Below are positions 1 through 6,940 of a stretch of 10,614 nt of DNA, piece after piece. The stretch lies in assembly GCA_964495705.1 (NCBI GenBank), contig CAZBWS010000076.1, positions 1 through 10,614 on the forward strand, written 5' to 3'. The first letter of the stretch is position 1. Each line of letters begins with the position of its first letter. The stretch comes from CAZBWS01 sp964495705 (GTDB lineage Bacteria > Pseudomonadota > Gammaproteobacteria > HTCC5015). A program made the position numbers and the translations under genes. Under the pieces are notes generated by a model. That model did not search any database. It had not been told where the DNA came from and saw only the letters and a list, made by a program, of their open reading frames with translations.

Positions 1-575
1 CCGATCATATTCGCATCTAGCAAAATAGCGCGCTCCAGTTCTTCCGCGTCGTGCACTTCAACCAACACATCCATACCCAAGGCTAAGGACTGGGCGTGCA
101 GCTCCTGCATTTGTACATCGTCCAGTGCCGAGGCGATAAGTAAGATGCAATCGGCGCCGATGGCGCGCGCTTCTGCAACTTGATATTCATCGACAATAAA
201 ATCTTTGCGTATCACCGGCAATAAACATGCAGCACGTGCGCGTTGTAAATAAATTTCCGAGCCTTGAAAAAAGTCAGCGTCGGTGAGTATAGATAAACAC
301 GCAGCGCCGCCCTGCTCGTAACTCTGAGCAATGTCGACAGGCTGAAAATCTTCGCGCAACACGCCTTTGGATGGCGAAGCCTTTTTAATCTCGGCAATCA
401 CCGCGGCTTCGCCTTGCTGAATTTTTTCCTGCATGGCCTTCAAGAAACCTCGCGTGGGCGAGCTACGTTCCGCGCGCTCATACAACTCGGCTAGGCTCAC
501 CGTCTGGCGGCGCTCGGCAATTTCTTCTTGCTTACGCGCGAGAATTTTTTTCAGAATGTCGGGAGTGTTACTCAT
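1..575 (-). CDS. trpC: Indole-3-glycerol phosphate synthase, 3' end cut by window edge
   Basis: TrpC closes the ring of carboxyphenylamino-deoxyribulose phosphate to indole-3-glycerol phosphate in cytoplasmic tryptophan synthesis. About 191 codons are visible, starting at ATG 575-573; the family is usually about 260-270 residues, so roughly the last quarter lies outside the window. The TIM-barrel signature is clear: AEIKKASPSKG at residues 61-71 (E62 and the KKASPSKG loop bind substrate), RKDF at 123-126 with the probable catalytic Lys124, and LVEV at 171-174 with Glu173. The start is supported by AAGGA, which overlaps the trpD stop and lies 9 bases before the ATG. Only 12 bases separate the genes, so trpC is probably coupled to trpD. 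There is no sign of a fused TrpF domain, but the end is not visible. Identification is firm from the motifs and operon position. Confidence 0.96.
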   Translation of the reverse strand, partial: MSNTPDILKKILARKQEEIAERRQTVSLAELYERAERSSPTRGFLKAMQEKIQQGEAAVIAEIKKASPSKGVLREDFQPVDIAQSYEQGGAACLSILTDADFFQGSEIYLQRARAACLLPVIRKDFIVDEYQVAEARAIGADCILLIASALDDVQMQELHAQSLALGMDVLVEVHDAEELERAILLDANMI

Positions 576-587
576 ATCGATAAATCC

Positions 588-1601
588 TTAAGCCTTAGAA
601 ATTTCAACCAGCTCGGCCAACTTCGCCTTTGCCTCACCGCTTGCCAACACGGCCTGAGCCCTAACAACACCCGCTGCCAGACTATCTGCATTGCCCGACA
701 CATAGATCGCTGCGCCCGCATTCAGCGCAACAATATTTGCTGCAGCACCCTCTTTACCATCCAGCAACAACTGAATCATCGCCAAACTATCCTCGGCCGT
801 TTCCACCTTGATATAGTCTAAGCTCGAGCGCTGTAAACCAAAGTCTTCTGGCTGAATAGTGTACTCGGTAATCTCACCATCTTTCAGCTCCGCCACTTGC
901 GTGGGCGCAGCAATGCTAATTTCGTCCATGCCATCATCCGAGCGCACAACCATCACATGGCGACTACCCAGTGCCTGTAACACCTCGGCAATGGGGCGGC
1001 ATAGCTTCGCATCAAATACACCCATGACCTGGTTTGGTGCCCCTGCAGGATTAGTTAACGGGCCCAGCACATTAAAGATCGTGCGCACACCCATCTCTTT
1101 GCGCGGGCCAATTGCATGCTTCATGGCGCTGTGGTGATTGGGAGCAAACATAAAGCCCACACCACACTGCTCTACACTGCTTGCGACCTGCTCAGCGCTG
1201 AGATTTAGGTTTACCCCCGCCGCCTCGAGAACATCCGCACTACCCGACTTACTAGAGACCGAGCGATTGCCGTGCTTGGCCACCTTCGCCCCCGCCGCTG
1301 CGGCAACGATGGCCGAGGCGGTAGAGATATTAAAGCTGCCCGATGCATCGCCGCCGGTGCCACAAGTATCTACTAGGCTATCCGCATTAATCACCACCTT
1401 AGTCGATAGCTTGCGCATGACTTGGGCTGCTGCGGTGATCTCGTCAACCGTCTCACCCTTCATGCGCAGGCCAATCAAGAAACCACCTATCTGGGCAGGC
1501 GTCGCCTCACCCGTCATGACCTGTTGCATCACCGCGAGCATCTCATCACGGCTCAGATCTTTATTTTCGAGCACCGCAGCGATGGCCTGTTGGATGTTCA
1601 T
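588..1601 (-). CDS. trpD: Anthranilate phosphoribosyltransferase
   Basis: TrpD transfers phosphoribose from PRPP to anthranilate, the second step of tryptophan synthesis. Counting from the upstream in-frame ATG at 1616, the protein has 342 residues. It shows the PRPP loop GTGGD at 86-90, KHGNRSVSSKSGSADVLE at 114-131, FNVLGPLTNP at 181-190, and an acidic DE pair at 231-232 expected to bind magnesium. These are the hallmarks of the class IV phosphoribosyltransferase fold. I place the start at the second ATG (1601-1599, protein MNIQQAIAAVLENKD), giving 337 residues. GAGG at 1611-1614 lies 9 bases before it, and family members usually begin here. The first ATG (1616) forms an ATGA overlap with the trpG stop but has only a GGA one base away. 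All key motifs are intact and there is no fused TrpG domain. Confidence 0.97.
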   Translation of the reverse strand: MNIQQAIAAVLENKDLSRDEMLAVMQQVMTGEATPAQIGGFLIGLRMKGETVDEITAAAQVMRKLSTKVVINADSLVDTCGTGGDASGSFNISTASAIVAAAAGAKVAKHGNRSVSSKSGSADVLEAAGVNLNLSAEQVASSVEQCGVGFMFAPNHHSAMKHAIGPRKEMGVRTIFNVLGPLTNPAGAPNQVMGVFDAKLCRPIAEVLQALGSRHVMVVRSDDGMDEISIAAPTQVAELKDGEITEYTIQPEDFGLQRSSLDYIKVETAEDSLAMIQLLLDGKEGAAANIVALNAGAAIYVSGNADSLAAGVVRAQAVLASGEAKAKLAELVEISKA

Positions 1602-1610
1602 TGTGATTGG

Positions 1611-1614
1611 CCTC
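1611..1614 (-). promoter_or_regulatory. Ribosome binding site that decides the trpD start
   Basis: On the minus strand GAGG lies 9 bases before the ATG at 1601, and it sits inside the trpG stop/ATGA overlap. It favours the second trpD ATG over the one at 1616, which has no well-spaced Shine-Dalgarno. Ribosomes finishing trpG would end on this site, so reinitiation is likely. Confidence 0.6.
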
Positions 1615-2194
1615 ATTTCATTTCCAAAAAGTTTTTCAGCAAGGCATGGCCGTGCTCGGTGAGAATAGATTCGGGGTGAAACTGCACCCCTTCAATCGCA
1701 AGCTCTTTATGCCGCACACCCATGATCTCGTCTAGTTGACCGTCTTCGGTTTCAGTCCAGCAGGTCATTTCCAAGCAATCCGGCAAACTGTCCTTTTCGA
1801 TCACCAAGGAATGATAGCGCGTGGCTTCATAGGGGGTGGGCAAACCCGCGAAAACCCCCTTGTTCGCGTGGTGCATAGGCGATGTTTTGCCGTGCATAAT
1901 TTGCCCCGCGTGTACGATCTTGCCACCAAACACTTGGCCGATACTTTGATGCCCCAAGCACACACCTAAGATCGGCAGCTTACCCGCGAAGTACTTAATC
2001 ACCTCCATAGAAATGCCTGCTTCATTTGGCGTACAGGGCCCGGGGGAAATCATTATCCGCTCTGGGGCCATCGCTTCAATATCAGAGATGCTTAGCTCAT
2101 CATTACGCTTAACCACTACGTCCGCACCCAGCTCGCCTAAGTACTGGACAAGGTTAAAGGTGAAAGAGTCGAAGTTATCTATCATTAATACCAT
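1613..2194 (-). CDS. trpG: Anthranilate synthase glutamine amidotransferase subunit
   Basis: TrpG hydrolyses glutamine and delivers ammonia to TrpE for anthranilate formation; proteins of this type may also serve PabB in folate synthesis. The 193-residue protein is the normal length for a free-standing class I amidotransferase. It opens with MVLMIDNFDSFT, has the oxyanion region SPGPCTPNEAG at 50-60, the nucleophile Cys79 in GVCLGHQSIGQVFGG, and the His173-Glu175 pair in QFHPES. All triad residues are present. The start at ATG 2194 has GGAG 8 bases upstream, inside the end of trpE. The trpE stop is only 5 bases away, so the two subunits should be made in coupled amounts. The 3' end overlaps the first possible trpD ATG. 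Sequence alone cannot fully separate TrpG from PabA, but the position between trpE and trpD settles the name. Confidence 0.97.
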   Translation of the reverse strand: MVLMIDNFDSFTFNLVQYLGELGADVVVKRNDELSISDIEAMAPERIMISPGPCTPNEAGISMEVIKYFAGKLPILGVCLGHQSIGQVFGGKIVHAGQIMHGKTSPMHHANKGVFAGLPTPYEATRYHSLVIEKDSLPDCLEMTCWTETEDGQLDEIMGVRHKELAIEGVQFHPESILTEHGHALLKNFLEMK

Positions 2195-2199
2195 AGCAA

Positions 2200-3678
2200 C
2201 TACTCCAAGCCCGCTTCGGCAATTTCCGCTGCGCGAAATACCGCACGACTTTTATTCATGGTTTCTTTCCATTCCAGTTCAGGCAGGGAGTCGTACACTA
2301 CACCTGCCCCAGCCTGCATGTATAACTTATTGTTTTTTACCACAGCGGTGCGAATAGCAATCGCCGTATCCATGGTGCCGTCCCAGCCGATATAGCCCAC
2401 CGCGCCTGAGTAAACACCGCGCTTAACCGGCTCGAACTCATCAATGATTTGCATAGCGCGAATTTTCGGTGCGCCACTTACCGTACCCGCAGGGAACGTT
2501 GCGCGCAGCACATCCATCGCGCTTAACTCTGGGTTAAGCTCGGCTTCCACATTCGAGACGATATGCATCACATGGGAGTAACGCTCTATGCTCATTTTAT
2601 CAGTGAGTTTTACTGTGCCCGTTTTCGCCACGCGTCCCGCATCATTGCGACCTAGATCAATCAACATTAAATGCTCGGCAATTTCCTTGGGGTCTGCCAG
2701 CAACTCAGCTTCTAGCTCTTGGTCGCGCTGTTCCGTCGCACCGCGTTTGCGCGTCCCCGCAATTGGGCGTACGGTGACTTTTTCATCTTCTAGACGCACC
2801 AGTATTTCTGGGGATGAACCGACAATTTGAAAGTCGTCACAATCCACATAATACATATAAGGCGAAGGATTTAAGCTGCGTAAGGAGCGGTAAAGGTCTA
2901 ATGCGGATGCGCTGAAATCCAATTCTAAACGCTGGGACAATACCACCTGCATCACATCGCCGTCCTTGATGTATTGTTTACACTGCTCGACCGCGTCCTT
3001 AAAACCGTTTTCGGTAAAGCCCGAGACAAAATCACTCTCGTTGATCTGTTTGGGCCGATGCTTAGGCAGACTCGCCAAAGGCGCACGCATTTTTTCGACC
3101 AACTCATCTAAGCGCATATGGGCCGAGGCGTACTCCCCCGCTTCAGCATGTACAATGATATAAAGCTTGCTGGCCAAGTTATCAAACACCACCAGCTCAT
3201 CCGATAGCATCATCAAAATATCAGGGGCTTTGATGGGGTCAGGTTTATCGGGCTGCTGGGATAACTTCGGCTCTATATAGCGAATGCTCTCATAACCAAA
3301 GTAACCGACTAAGCCGCCGTGAAAGCGCGGCAAGCCTTCTAGCTCAGGCACCCTAAATTGCTGCTGATAGTGTTCGATATAAGCAAGCGGATCATCAACT
3401 GTTTCAGATTCCATGTCATCACTATTCGCCTTGCTCAACTCGACCAAGTTGCCGAACACTTTTATAGTCTCGCGACAGCCCAAACCAATGATCGAGTAAC
3501 GCCCCCACTTCTCGCCACCTTGAACCGACTCAAACAGATAGCTATAGGGCTGATTAGCCAGCTTTAAATACGCGCTCAAGGGCGTATCAAGGTCAGCCAT
3601 CACCTCGCGAACAAGGGGAATGCGGTTGTAGCCTTGAGAAATTAAGGCGTCAAAATCGAGTTTACTAAGGGTGTTCAT
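2200..3678 (-). CDS. trpE: Anthranilate synthase component I
   Basis: TrpE converts chorismate to anthranilate using ammonia supplied by TrpG, and is the committed, feedback-controlled step of the pathway. The 492-residue length is typical. The N-terminal part has YLFES at 47-51, which matches the LLES motif that binds inhibitory tryptophan in the family, so feedback inhibition is likely kept. The C-terminal chorismate-binding domain shows PIAGTRKRG at 305-313, DLGRNDAGRV at 341-350 and FPAGTVSGAPK at 395-405, all intact. The start at ATG 3678 has GGAG 10 bases upstream. It is the first gene of the operon, followed after 5 bases by trpG. A sigma70-like promoter lies about 110 bases upstream. 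The motifs and the trpG neighbour favour TrpE over the related PabB and aminodeoxychorismate enzymes. Confidence 0.97.
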   Translation of the reverse strand: MNTLSKLDFDALISQGYNRIPLVREVMADLDTPLSAYLKLANQPYSYLFESVQGGEKWGRYSIIGLGCRETIKVFGNLVELSKANSDDMESETVDDPLAYIEHYQQQFRVPELEGLPRFHGGLVGYFGYESIRYIEPKLSQQPDKPDPIKAPDILMMLSDELVVFDNLASKLYIIVHAEAGEYASAHMRLDELVEKMRAPLASLPKHRPKQINESDFVSGFTENGFKDAVEQCKQYIKDGDVMQVVLSQRLELDFSASALDLYRSLRSLNPSPYMYYVDCDDFQIVGSSPEILVRLEDEKVTVRPIAGTRKRGATEQRDQELEAELLADPKEIAEHLMLIDLGRNDAGRVAKTGTVKLTDKMSIERYSHVMHIVSNVEAELNPELSAMDVLRATFPAGTVSGAPKIRAMQIIDEFEPVKRGVYSGAVGYIGWDGTMDTAIAIRTAVVKNNKLYMQAGAGVVYDSLPELEWKETMNKSRAVFRAAEIAEAGLE

Positions 3679-3724
3679 GGCAGACTGGCTCCAAATCTAA
3701 ACAAATGTGGTGAGGGGACGATGA

Positions 3725-3755
3725 GCTAACACCGCCAACGGGCATTTGTTACAGC
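3725..3755 (-). other. Possible leader hairpin upstream of trpE
   Basis: In the predicted trp leader RNA, GCU and AACA pair with UGUU and AGC, with a 2-base bulge. An inner GCC/GGC stem has a 4-base loop. The hairpin includes the single Trp codon of a 17-codon reading frame at 3726-3779 (MYLFNIQVAVTNARWRC). It is not followed by a U-tract, so it is not a terminator by itself. It could be part of an attenuation-type leader or mere chance. Confidence 0.22.
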
Positions 3756-3786
3756 GACTTGGATATTGAATAGATACATAGGCCGT

Positions 3787-3815
3787 AGTATAGGAAAAAC
3801 CTGCTGCAGAGTAAA
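3787..3815 (-). promoter_or_regulatory. Probable sigma70 promoter of the trp operon
   Basis: On the minus strand, TTTACT (3810-3815) and TATACT (3787-3792) are separated by exactly 17 bases. They match the -35 and -10 consensus at 4 and 5 of 6 positions. Transcription would start near 3780 and give a leader of about 100 bases before trpE. A palindrome, GTAAA-N8-TTTAC (3811-3828), overlaps the -35 box and could be an operator. No recognisable TrpR site was seen. Assigned by eye only. Confidence 0.42.
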
Positions 3816-3854
3816 ATCAGGTATTTACAATCTACAAATATGTAAAGCACTCTA

Positions 3855-3870
3855 CTCTATTGATATAGAG
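3855..3870. repeat. Short inverted repeat upstream of the DUF945 gene
   Basis: CTCTAT-TGAT-ATAGAG is a perfect 6-base inverted repeat with a 4-base spacer, 57 bases before the ATG at 3927. It could be a small RNA hairpin or a protein site in the divergent region. A second repeat, TTTACA-N11-TGTAAA (3824-3846), lies beside it. The role is unknown. Confidence 0.3.
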
Positions 3871-3926
3871 GCACTGAAGATATAGGCTTCTTCGCGATTT
3901 TTATAACTAATTCAGGAATACCGAGT

Positions 3927-5294
3927 ATGAAAAAGATTTTCATAGGCTTAGCTTTCATTGTGGTGGCCGTTGCCGCCATGCCATTTGCGATGGGTTTTAA
4001 GGTGGAATCTAGCGTTCAAGAACAAATCACCTATGCCAATACTGTATCTGGGGCATATTTTGAAACGCGTCTAGCGGGTTATCAACGTGGTTATAATTCG
4101 TCAACGGCACAATCCATCGTCATACTTAAACTGAGCGCTTTAGGGTCTAGTACGGAATTAGAGGATATTCCTCTACATTTTAACCATGAAATTCAACACG
4201 GGCCTATCGTCAACACTCCTCAAGGGACCAGAGCAGCTGCAAGCTATGTAGTTACCCGTATAGACACCTCTAAATTATCCGCTGAAAAGATGCTAGCTTT
4301 AAAAAAGCACTTAACCAAACCTGACGACATTTTTGTCAGCCGTGATTTAGTCAGTTTCTATGGTGAGGTCGAAACGCACGCCAGCGTAACAGGCGTCAAC
4401 ATCAAAGAAGACAAAAGCTTTCTGGACTTTGCTGGCATAGAGGCACAACTAAATAGCAATCTGCTAACACATGCTTTTTCTGGCGTAATCACTCTGGGCG
4501 CCGTTAACTCATCAATAGGTGAAAATGGCTTTGCCATGCAAGGCGGCAAGATTGATGTTGACCTAACCGAGCAAAGCCACGGACTATGGCTGGGCGAGCA
4601 AAATTATGTCTTGAATGAGCTTGTTTTCTCCAAAGCGGGCACAGAGCTAGTTTCTATTGATACTTTTAAGATGGATTCCACCACACAAGCACAATCGAGA
4701 AAACTAGATTCGGCCTTTGCTATGGCAGCAATGGGAGTCGAAAGCATTATTCCAGTGGTGAAGAATGCGGCATTCGATTTTGAGTTAAATCAACTACCAT
4801 TGTCTGCAGTGGAAAAAATGCAAGCACTGCTAAAAGAGACTGAAGAAAGCGTGCCGGCTGACGCAACAATGGAGCAACGCCAAGCGCTCTTTATGTCAAT
4901 GTTTGTCCAGCACGGTGCAGAGCTATTCAATATGTACATGCAAACAGGCGTAGAGTTAAAGTTAGGTTTGAACTTAGACAACACCGAAGGCAAGGGCAAG
5001 GCGGAGTTAGGCATCGGTTTTAACGGTGTCGACGGTAGTGACCTTGTCGCCGCATTTATGGAAAGCCCAGAGAATGCCATAAAAGGCTTTAACGGAGAGA
5101 TGAAAGTGGATGTTGACGAAGCGCTGTTCGCAATGGTGCCTGGCGGGCAACAAGTGGAGCAAGGAGTACAAATGGGCTTTGTGAAGCGAGAAGAGGGCAA
5201 GCTGATAAGCCAGCTTAAACTTGAAAACGCCATCATCACCGTCAACGAGGCCATGCAGCTGCCTGTTATGCAGATGCTAGCTGGCATGAAGTAG
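3927..5294 (+). CDS. YdgA-like DUF945 family envelope protein
   Basis: This 455-residue protein resembles the DUF945 (YdgA/YihF) family of gammaproteobacteria, whose role is not settled; members are anchored in the inner membrane and face the periplasm. Residues 1-23 (MKK followed by a hydrophobic stretch) form a signal peptide or signal anchor with no lipobox cysteine. Family-like features follow: GYQRGYNSST at 51-60, and HEIQHGPI at 87-94, which matches the family's short HGP motif. The rest is a soluble, probably beta-rich body with no cysteine in the mature part and no catalytic motif that I recognise. AGGA lies 9 bases before the ATG and supports the start. The gene is transcribed away from trpE and meets the decayed EAL gene tail to tail, 8 bases apart. 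Slightly shorter than E. coli YdgA. Family assignment is fairly sure; function is unknown. Confidence 0.82.
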   Translation: MKKIFIGLAFIVVAVAAMPFAMGFKVESSVQEQITYANTVSGAYFETRLAGYQRGYNSSTAQSIVILKLSALGSSTELEDIPLHFNHEIQHGPIVNTPQGTRAAASYVVTRIDTSKLSAEKMLALKKHLTKPDDIFVSRDLVSFYGEVETHASVTGVNIKEDKSFLDFAGIEAQLNSNLLTHAFSGVITLGAVNSSIGENGFAMQGGKIDVDLTEQSHGLWLGEQNYVLNELVFSKAGTELVSIDTFKMDSTTQAQSRKLDSAFAMAAMGVESIIPVVKNAAFDFELNQLPLSAVEKMQALLKETEESVPADATMEQRQALFMSMFVQHGAELFNMYMQTGVELKLGLNLDNTEGKGKAELGIGFNGVDGSDLVAAFMESPENAIKGFNGEMKVDVDEALFAMVPGGQQVEQGVQMGFVKREEGKLISQLKLENAIITVNEAMQLPVMQMLAGMK

Positions 5295-5302
5295 AACACA
5301 TC

Positions 5303-6148
5303 TTAAAATAGCCTATCCGCATCAACTAATAGTTGAATGCGAGTAGNNNNNNNNNNNNNNNNNNNNNNNNNNNNNNNNNNNNNNNNNNNNNNNNNNNNNN
5401 NNNNNNNNNNNNNNNNNNNNNNNNNNNNNNNNNNNNNNNNNNNNNNGTCTAACAGCATCGGCTTCCCGTAAAGGTAACCTTGGGCGATATCGCAGCCTAC
5501 ACTTCGCAAAAAATCTGCTTGCTCATGGGTTTCTACCCCTTCACCAACCACCGTTAAATTCAAACTAATCGCCAGCTGCACGACACCTTTAACTATACGC
5601 TGGCTAGGCTTTAGCTGGCTATCTAACAATACCGATTCAACCAAAGCCATTAAATTGGCATCGTAAAACTGCGCCACTGAAAAGTTAACTGCCACGCTCA
5701 CATCGCGCCCAAGCTGTCTTGACACTGCTGCAATATCCATACAACTCTTATTTAATACAAACTGACTGATATCGTGAATTAAGCCATTGGACTCAGCAAT
5801 TGGAATAAAGACATCTGGTGATATATTACCTAGATCAGTATGCCGCCAACGCACTAGCGCCTCAACACTGAGCGGCTGATCACCAGCCTGCAATAACACT
5901 TTTGGTTGATAGACAACACTTAACTCACCACGCTCTAAGGCAAAGCGAAAATCGTGTTCCAATATTTTTCGGTACGCAAGCTCTTCTCCCATTTTCGGCA
6001 GATAGCGATGCGCTTCCTTATTTTCGGAGTATTTAGCTTTATATAAAGCAATATCCGCATTAACAATAGATTCTTCCAGTGTCTCTGTCTGATGATCGAT
6101 AACACTAAAGCCAATAGAACAGTTAACAAACAATTCAAGGCCATTCAC
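5303..6148 (-). pseudogene. GGDEF C-terminus plus EAL domain remnant (cyclic-di-GMP protein), broken
   Basis: This is the 3' part of a decayed sensor/cyclic-di-GMP gene. From its upstream end it encodes the last strand and helix of a GGDEF domain (VNGLELFVNCSIGFSV, then ADIALYKAK) and then an EAL phosphodiesterase domain. The EAL domain has VYQPKV, VEALVRW, VNFS, VVGEGVET and QGYLYGKPM. The GGDEF signature is absent. The EAL middle is also absent: LKPSQ runs straight into RIVKGVVQLA near 5597-5602. This skips the ExTE motif, the DDFGTGYSSL loop and the KID lysine, roughly 70 residues by family comparison, so phosphodiesterase activity should be lost. The frame begins only at a GTG just after a stop (TGA 6160-6158). 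The true reading comes from the upstream PAS fragment through a one-base frameshift. A 100-N gap at 5347-5446 hides the C-terminus; the visible end is TRIQLLVDADRLF. Confidence 0.85.
5347..5446. other. Assembly gap of 100 N inside the EAL remnant
   Basis: A run of exactly 100 N is the usual placeholder for a scaffold gap of unknown length. It interrupts the C-terminal end of the EAL domain after QGYLYGKPMLLD, so the reading frame across it is not reliable. Confidence 0.97.
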
Positions 6149-6533
6149 GTAAATTTTTCACTCACAACCGCTTGCAAGCGACGACAAATTTCAAGTAACT
6201 GGGTCTCAATAGTCTTGCGCTCGGTTATATCTTGCAAGGTACCCGCGTATTCCACAGGCTTCCCGTCGTTGCCATACATTGGTTCCGCAATTTCAGCGAC
6301 ATAGCGAACCTCACCATCTGCGCGAATAATACGATACTCAATACTGTAAGCTTCGCAATGACTCAACTCAGATGCATTAAAATAAGGTTCCACAATGCAG
6401 CGGTCGTCGGGATGAACAAGGTTATCGAGGCGATGGTGCATTAACTCAAAAGCTTCGGCGATACTACAACCCAATAAATTAGCAAACTCGTCCGAACACG
6501 AGACTAAACACTTTTCCTGTATTGACCAGCGCC
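6145..6533 (-). pseudogene. Second PAS domain plus start of GGDEF helix, ends in a frameshift
   Basis: This is the middle fragment of the same broken gene. After the gap it reads RWSIQEKCLVSCSDEFANLL, HPDDR, then IEYRIIRADGEVRYV, and the PAC motif GTLQDITERKTIETQ: a nearly complete PAS_3-type sensory domain. The PAC linker then runs directly into LLEICRRLQAVVSEKF. This matches the late GGDEF helix just before YVNGLELF, so the first two-thirds of the GGDEF domain, with its active-site motif, is missing (roughly 110 residues by family comparison). The frame ends at TGA 6147-6145. Adding one T to the TTT at about 6152-6154 would restore SEKFYVNGLELFV and join it to the downstream fragment. The ligand of the PAS domain cannot be told. 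Confidence 0.82.
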
Positions 6534-6633
6534 NNNNNNNNNNNNNNNNNNNNNNNNNNNNNNNNNNNNNNNNNNNNNNNNNNNNNNNNNNNNNNNNNNN
6601 NNNNNNNNNNNNNNNNNNNNNNNNNNNNNNNNN
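6534..6633. other. Assembly gap of 100 N between the two PAS domains
   Basis: A second run of exactly 100 N, again a gap of unknown length. The 7-base string CAGCGCC occurs immediately on both sides. Collapsing the gap onto that overlap would put the two PAS pieces out of frame, and a PAC linker would still be missing, so some real sequence has probably been lost here. Confidence 0.97.
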
Positions 6634-6829
6634 CAGCGCCCTGTTCATCGTGCACAGGAAAACGGTGTTCCTCATGCATCTGCAATACACCCGTGCCATT
6701 ACACGGGATAACTCGCTTTAAAACGCCCTCGGTCATTACCTGCTTGTCCATGGCAATGACGCGATCTATGCGGTCGCCGGTAAAGATGTCATTAGGGAGT
6801 TTTTGTTCCAGGCAATCGGCTATTATCAA
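6634..6829 (-). pseudogene. C-terminal half of a first PAS domain, N-terminus missing
   Basis: This is the most upstream recognisable piece of the decayed PAS-PAS-GGDEF-EAL gene. It reads LEQKLPNDIFTGDRIDRVIAMDKQVMTEG, then HEEHRFPVHDEQG, which fits the second half of a PAS_4-type domain. The first half and any membrane sensor are absent. The frame opens only at a TTG (6829-6827), preceded by the in-frame stop TAA at 6844-6842. There is no Shine-Dalgarno and no good start codon. It is a truncated 5' end rather than a working gene. About 110 bases separate it from the DUF2721 stop. Confidence 0.75.
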
Positions 6830-6912
6830 TAGCGTTAACAGTTATAGATTACATGTTTATACTTTCAAAAGGCTTTGTCCACGACAAAAAGTCTTCCGTT
6901 CAACTAGTTACT

Positions 6913-6935
6913 GCAATAGAACGCAGTTCAATTGC
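6913..6935 (-). terminator. Weak hairpin just after the DUF2721 stop
   Basis: On the minus strand, GCAAT-T-GAAC-TGC-GTTC-T-ATTGC forms a 5 + 4 base-pair stem with one mismatch and a 3-base loop, starting 5 bases after the stop. No U-tract follows, so it may be a 3' mRNA-end or stabilising hairpin rather than a true intrinsic terminator. A weaker 6-bp stem (TTTGTC/GACAAA, 6874-6888) lies farther on. Confidence 0.35.
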
Positions 6936-6940
6936 TCAAG

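Noticed and set aside
528..2357. Plus-strand and alternate-frame open reading frames across the trp genes
   Set aside because: They overlap confidently identified trpC, trpD, trpG and trpE on the minus strand, have no family resemblance and are antisense shadows of GC-rich coding DNA.
4790..5299. 169-codon minus-strand reading frame opposite the DUF945 gene
   Set aside because: It is rich in Ser, Pro and Cys as expected for an antisense shadow, shows no domain, and the plus-strand gene has a signal peptide, a ribosome site and family motifs.
5935..6144. Reading frame MALNCLLTV in the frame of the PAS fragment after its stop
   Set aside because: It is the out-of-frame continuation past the frameshift; the neighbouring frame carries the conserved GGDEF and EAL residues.
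5303..6829. A novel short PAS-EAL signalling architecture
   Set aside because: The joins fall inside domain folds rather than between domains, and there is also a frameshift and a missing N-terminus; decay or assembly error explains it better than a new protein design.
6902..6909. AACTAGTT palindrome resembling the core of a TrpR operator
   Set aside because: It lies between DUF2721 and the PAS remnant, far from any trp promoter, and only the 8-base core matches; the longer TrpR half-sites are absent.
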